Assembly: GCA_903905285.1 (NCBI GenBank)
Contig: CAIVFQ010000214.1
Location: 1 to 5,943 of the forward strand
From: an uncultured Alphaproteobacteria bacterium
GTDB taxonomy: Bacteria; Pseudomonadota; Alphaproteobacteria; Paracaedibacterales; CAIULA01
Direction: 5' to 3'
DNA: 5,943 bases
Each line of letters begins with the position of its first letter. The first letter of the stretch is position 1. Both the position numbers and the translations under genes were made by a program. Positions 4,499 to 5,943 of this stretch are shown here, in pieces. The notes under the pieces were generated by a model. That model had not been told where the DNA came from and did not search any database. It saw only the letters and a list, made by a program, of their open reading frames with translations.

Positions 4499-5728
4499 TT
4501 AGAGGGAATAATCACTAAATTCAAGGTTTTTGGTGTTTTTTAGCAGGGCCTTTATTCCCGGTAGTTCTTTGCCCTCTAGCCATTCTAAGAAAGCCCCGCC
4601 TGCTGTTGAAACGTAACTGAGGCGGTCTGTAACCCCTGCCATTTTAAGGGCAGAGATGGTATCACCACCCCCTGCAACGGTTAAGATCCCTTGTTGTGTG
4701 CAATCAGACAGCGCCTTAGCAATCGCTACAGTCCCCTGTTCAAAAAGGGCGTATTCAAAGGCTCCCAGGGGGCCGTTCCAAACAATTGTCTGCGCTGTCC
4801 CTAGTATTGAAATAATTTTTTGAATTGTGTGGGGGCCTATATCGAAAATTTTGCAGCCAGCAGAAACAGAATGAATAGGCTGCACAAAACCCTGGGTATC
4901 ATTCAAATCAATCGCTGTAATAACGTCTTCAGGCAGGAAAATCGTTGCCTGCGACGTTTCCAAGATGTCGCGGGCGATGGGCAAAAGGTTGGGCTCAAAA
5001 AGAGAATCCCCAATATCAATACCTTGGGCGGCTAAGAATGTATTGGCCATTGCGCCGCCAATAATCAACGTATCGACTTTTTGGCACAGGTTCGTTAACA
5101 GTTCCAATTTTGTGGAAACCTTTGACCCGCCGATAATCGCCACCAACGGATGATGAGGGTGGCTTAAACATTTTTCTAGATACGTCACTTCTTTTTCAAA
5201 ATGAAAACCGGCAACACTTGGCAGATAATGTGTGATGGCCTCTATGGAGGCATGCGCGCGATGCGAACAAGAAAAAGCCTCGTTCACATATAAGTCCGCA
5301 TTTTCGGCTAGTTGGGCCGCAAAGGCGGGTTGGTTTGCTTCCTCACCGGGCGCAAAGCGAATGTTTTCTAATAACAAAACTGTTTGGGGGGGCAGGGCAG
5401 CCAAGGCCTGATTAACTGCAGGGCCCGTAAAATGATTCACAAACTGAACAGAGCATCCCAAGATTTCTTCTAATGGCGTTGCCAAATTTTTTAAGGAATG
5501 GCTTAAATCCCAACGAGAGGAATCGTTGTCAGCCTGGGGTCGACCAAAGTGCGACAGCAATAAGACCTTTGCTTGATTTTCTAAAAGGTAGGTCACTGTT
5601 TCTTTAATAGCCAAAAAACGGGTTGTGTCGGTGACTGCCCCGTTATGCAAAGGAACGTTTAGGTCAACCCTTACCAAAACAGTTTTGCCGAAAAGATTTT
5701 CATTTTTAAGGGTGGGTAGGAAAGTCAT
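4499..5728 (-). CDS. pgk: Phosphoglycerate kinase
   Basis: This 409-residue enzyme transfers phosphate between 1,3-bisphosphoglycerate and ADP in glycolysis. The N-domain has the family signature VLVRVDLNVP (17-26), SHFGRP (59-64), LLLENIRF (118-125) and NEAFSCSHRAHAS (149-161). The second domain has IIGGSKVSTK (198-207) with the nucleotide-contacting lysines, NGPLGAFE (318-325), the AGGGDT loop (352-357) and STAGGAFLEWLEGK (374-387) near the end. Length and motifs are complete, so it should be active. Asn-Glu at 149-150 replaces the more usual Asn-Asp, which is a mild variation. The frame also has a TTG one codon upstream (5731), but ATG at 5728 is the natural start; neither has a good Shine-Dalgarno sequence. 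The neighbour upstream is not the expected gap gene: the fragment ending at 5779 does not resemble glyceraldehyde-3-phosphate dehydrogenase. Confidence 0.95.
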   Translation of the reverse strand: MTFLPTLKNENLFGKTVLVRVDLNVPLHNGAVTDTTRFLAIKETVTYLLENQAKVLLLSHFGRPQADNDSSRWDLSHSLKNLATPLEEILGCSVQFVNHFTGPAVNQALAALPPQTVLLLENIRFAPGEEANQPAFAAQLAENADLYVNEAFSCSHRAHASIEAITHYLPSVAGFHFEKEVTYLEKCLSHPHHPLVAIIGGSKVSTKLELLTNLCQKVDTLIIGGAMANTFLAAQGIDIGDSLFEPNLLPIARDILETSQATIFLPEDVITAIDLNDTQGFVQPIHSVSAGCKIFDIGPHTIQKIISILGTAQTIVWNGPLGAFEYALFEQGTVAIAKALSDCTQQGILTVAGGGDTISALKMAGVTDRLSYVSTAGGAFLEWLEGKELPGIKALLKNTKNLEFSDYSL

Positions 5729-5778
5729 CAAAGGATGTGCCAGTCATAGAAAGGATTATTTCTTATATATAACAGCCT

Positions 5779-5943
5779 CTAGCATTCTTTGGCCAGGCCG
5801 AGTAAAAAAATCTTCAGAAAATCAGGGTCTTGCCAGCCCCCTACAAAACGATTAAACGCATCCATAATCCCATGTTCTAAAATGAAGTGCAACGCATTAG
5901 AGTGTTTGTTGATAAGACAGTCACAGAAAGGCGTTGCAAATGA
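5779..5943 (-). CDS. 3' end of an unrecognised gene, cut by the window edge
   Basis: Reading the minus strand from the right edge, one frame is open for 54 codons to a TAG at 5781-5779. It encodes CDCLINKHSNALHFILEHGI followed by MDAFNRFVGGWQDPDFLKIF and LLGLAKEC. The other two minus frames stop sooner. Composition is protein-like, mixing amphipathic helices and aromatic residues, but I recognise no family. The segment INKHSNALHFILEHG recalls an ankyrin-type helix pair only loosely. The stop lies 50 bases before the pgk start with no terminator hairpin between, so it may be the upstream gene of the same operon. A TTATATATAAG stretch at about 5761-5771 could instead hold a -10 element for pgk. 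Confidence 0.45.
   Translation of the reverse strand, partial: SFATPFCDCLINKHSNALHFILEHGIMDAFNRFVGGWQDPDFLKIFLLGLAKEC

Noticed and set aside
4124..4543. Plus-strand open frame of 139 codons across dusB and the pgk end
   Set aside because: It is antisense to a well-conserved enzyme with all motifs intact; the Trp- and Ile-rich translation is typical of an antisense artefact.
4820..5153. Two overlapping plus-strand frames opposite pgk
   Set aside because: Both are antisense to conserved pgk sequence and lack ribosome binding sites or known motifs.
5625..5855. Plus-strand frame of 76 codons over the pgk start and spacer
   Set aside because: It is antisense to the pgk N-terminal signature and to the 3' gene fragment; no support for expression.

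Overview
The window looks like a chromosomal segment of an AT-rich alphaproteobacterium, possibly from a host-associated lineage such as Holosporales/Paracaedibacter-like bacteria. The assignment rests on recalled family features and not on a search. The phosphoglycerate kinase has the alphaproteobacterial forms NGPLGAFE and STAGGAFLEWLEGK. The dihydrouridine synthase is NifR3/DusB-like. The small DNA-binding protein after it carries the EVERPLIE...GINRNTLRKK signature of the C-terminal domain of alphaproteobacterial NtrC. The lineage within the class is a weak inference from AT-rich spacers and several exported proteins of unknown function.

Left part (1-2940) is accessory in character. A minus-strand gene start is cut by the left edge (1-49). 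Next comes a minus-strand outer-membrane beta-barrel protein (158-967). A 361-base AT-rich spacer separates it from two plus-strand genes for exported proteins. The first (1329-1838) is an unrecognised exported protein. It appears to be frameshifted at a (GA)5 tract: the reading frame next door carries a plausible continuation ending in a transmembrane segment and stopping at 1947. The second (2005-2940) is an exported, almost entirely alpha-helical coiled-coil protein with a triplicated 14-residue unit and a run of six aspartates near the end. The spacer holds a candidate promoter, a perfect 15-base inverted repeat overlapping its -10 element, a near-duplicate 14-base motif and three successive hairpins.

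Middle (2941-3172) separates two convergent transcription units. It holds a 65-base double-hairpin repeat of the REP/dRS3 kind (2977-3041) and a second short repeat-like piece abutting the stop codon of the next gene (3145-3172).

Right part (3173-5943) is a compact minus-strand cluster read from right to left: the 3' end of an unrecognised gene (5779-5943), pgk (glycolysis), dusB (tRNA dihydrouridine synthesis) and a 90-residue Fis-like protein. Spacers are 50, 49 and 26 bases, so co-transcription is plausible. The most notable point is the last gene. In alphaproteobacteria the gene after nifR3/dusB is usually ntrB and then ntrC. Here only a free-standing protein matching the NtrC DNA-binding domain is found, which gives a dusB-fis arrangement like that of gammaproteobacteria. 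This is what the published proposal that Fis arose from the NtrC C-terminus would predict.
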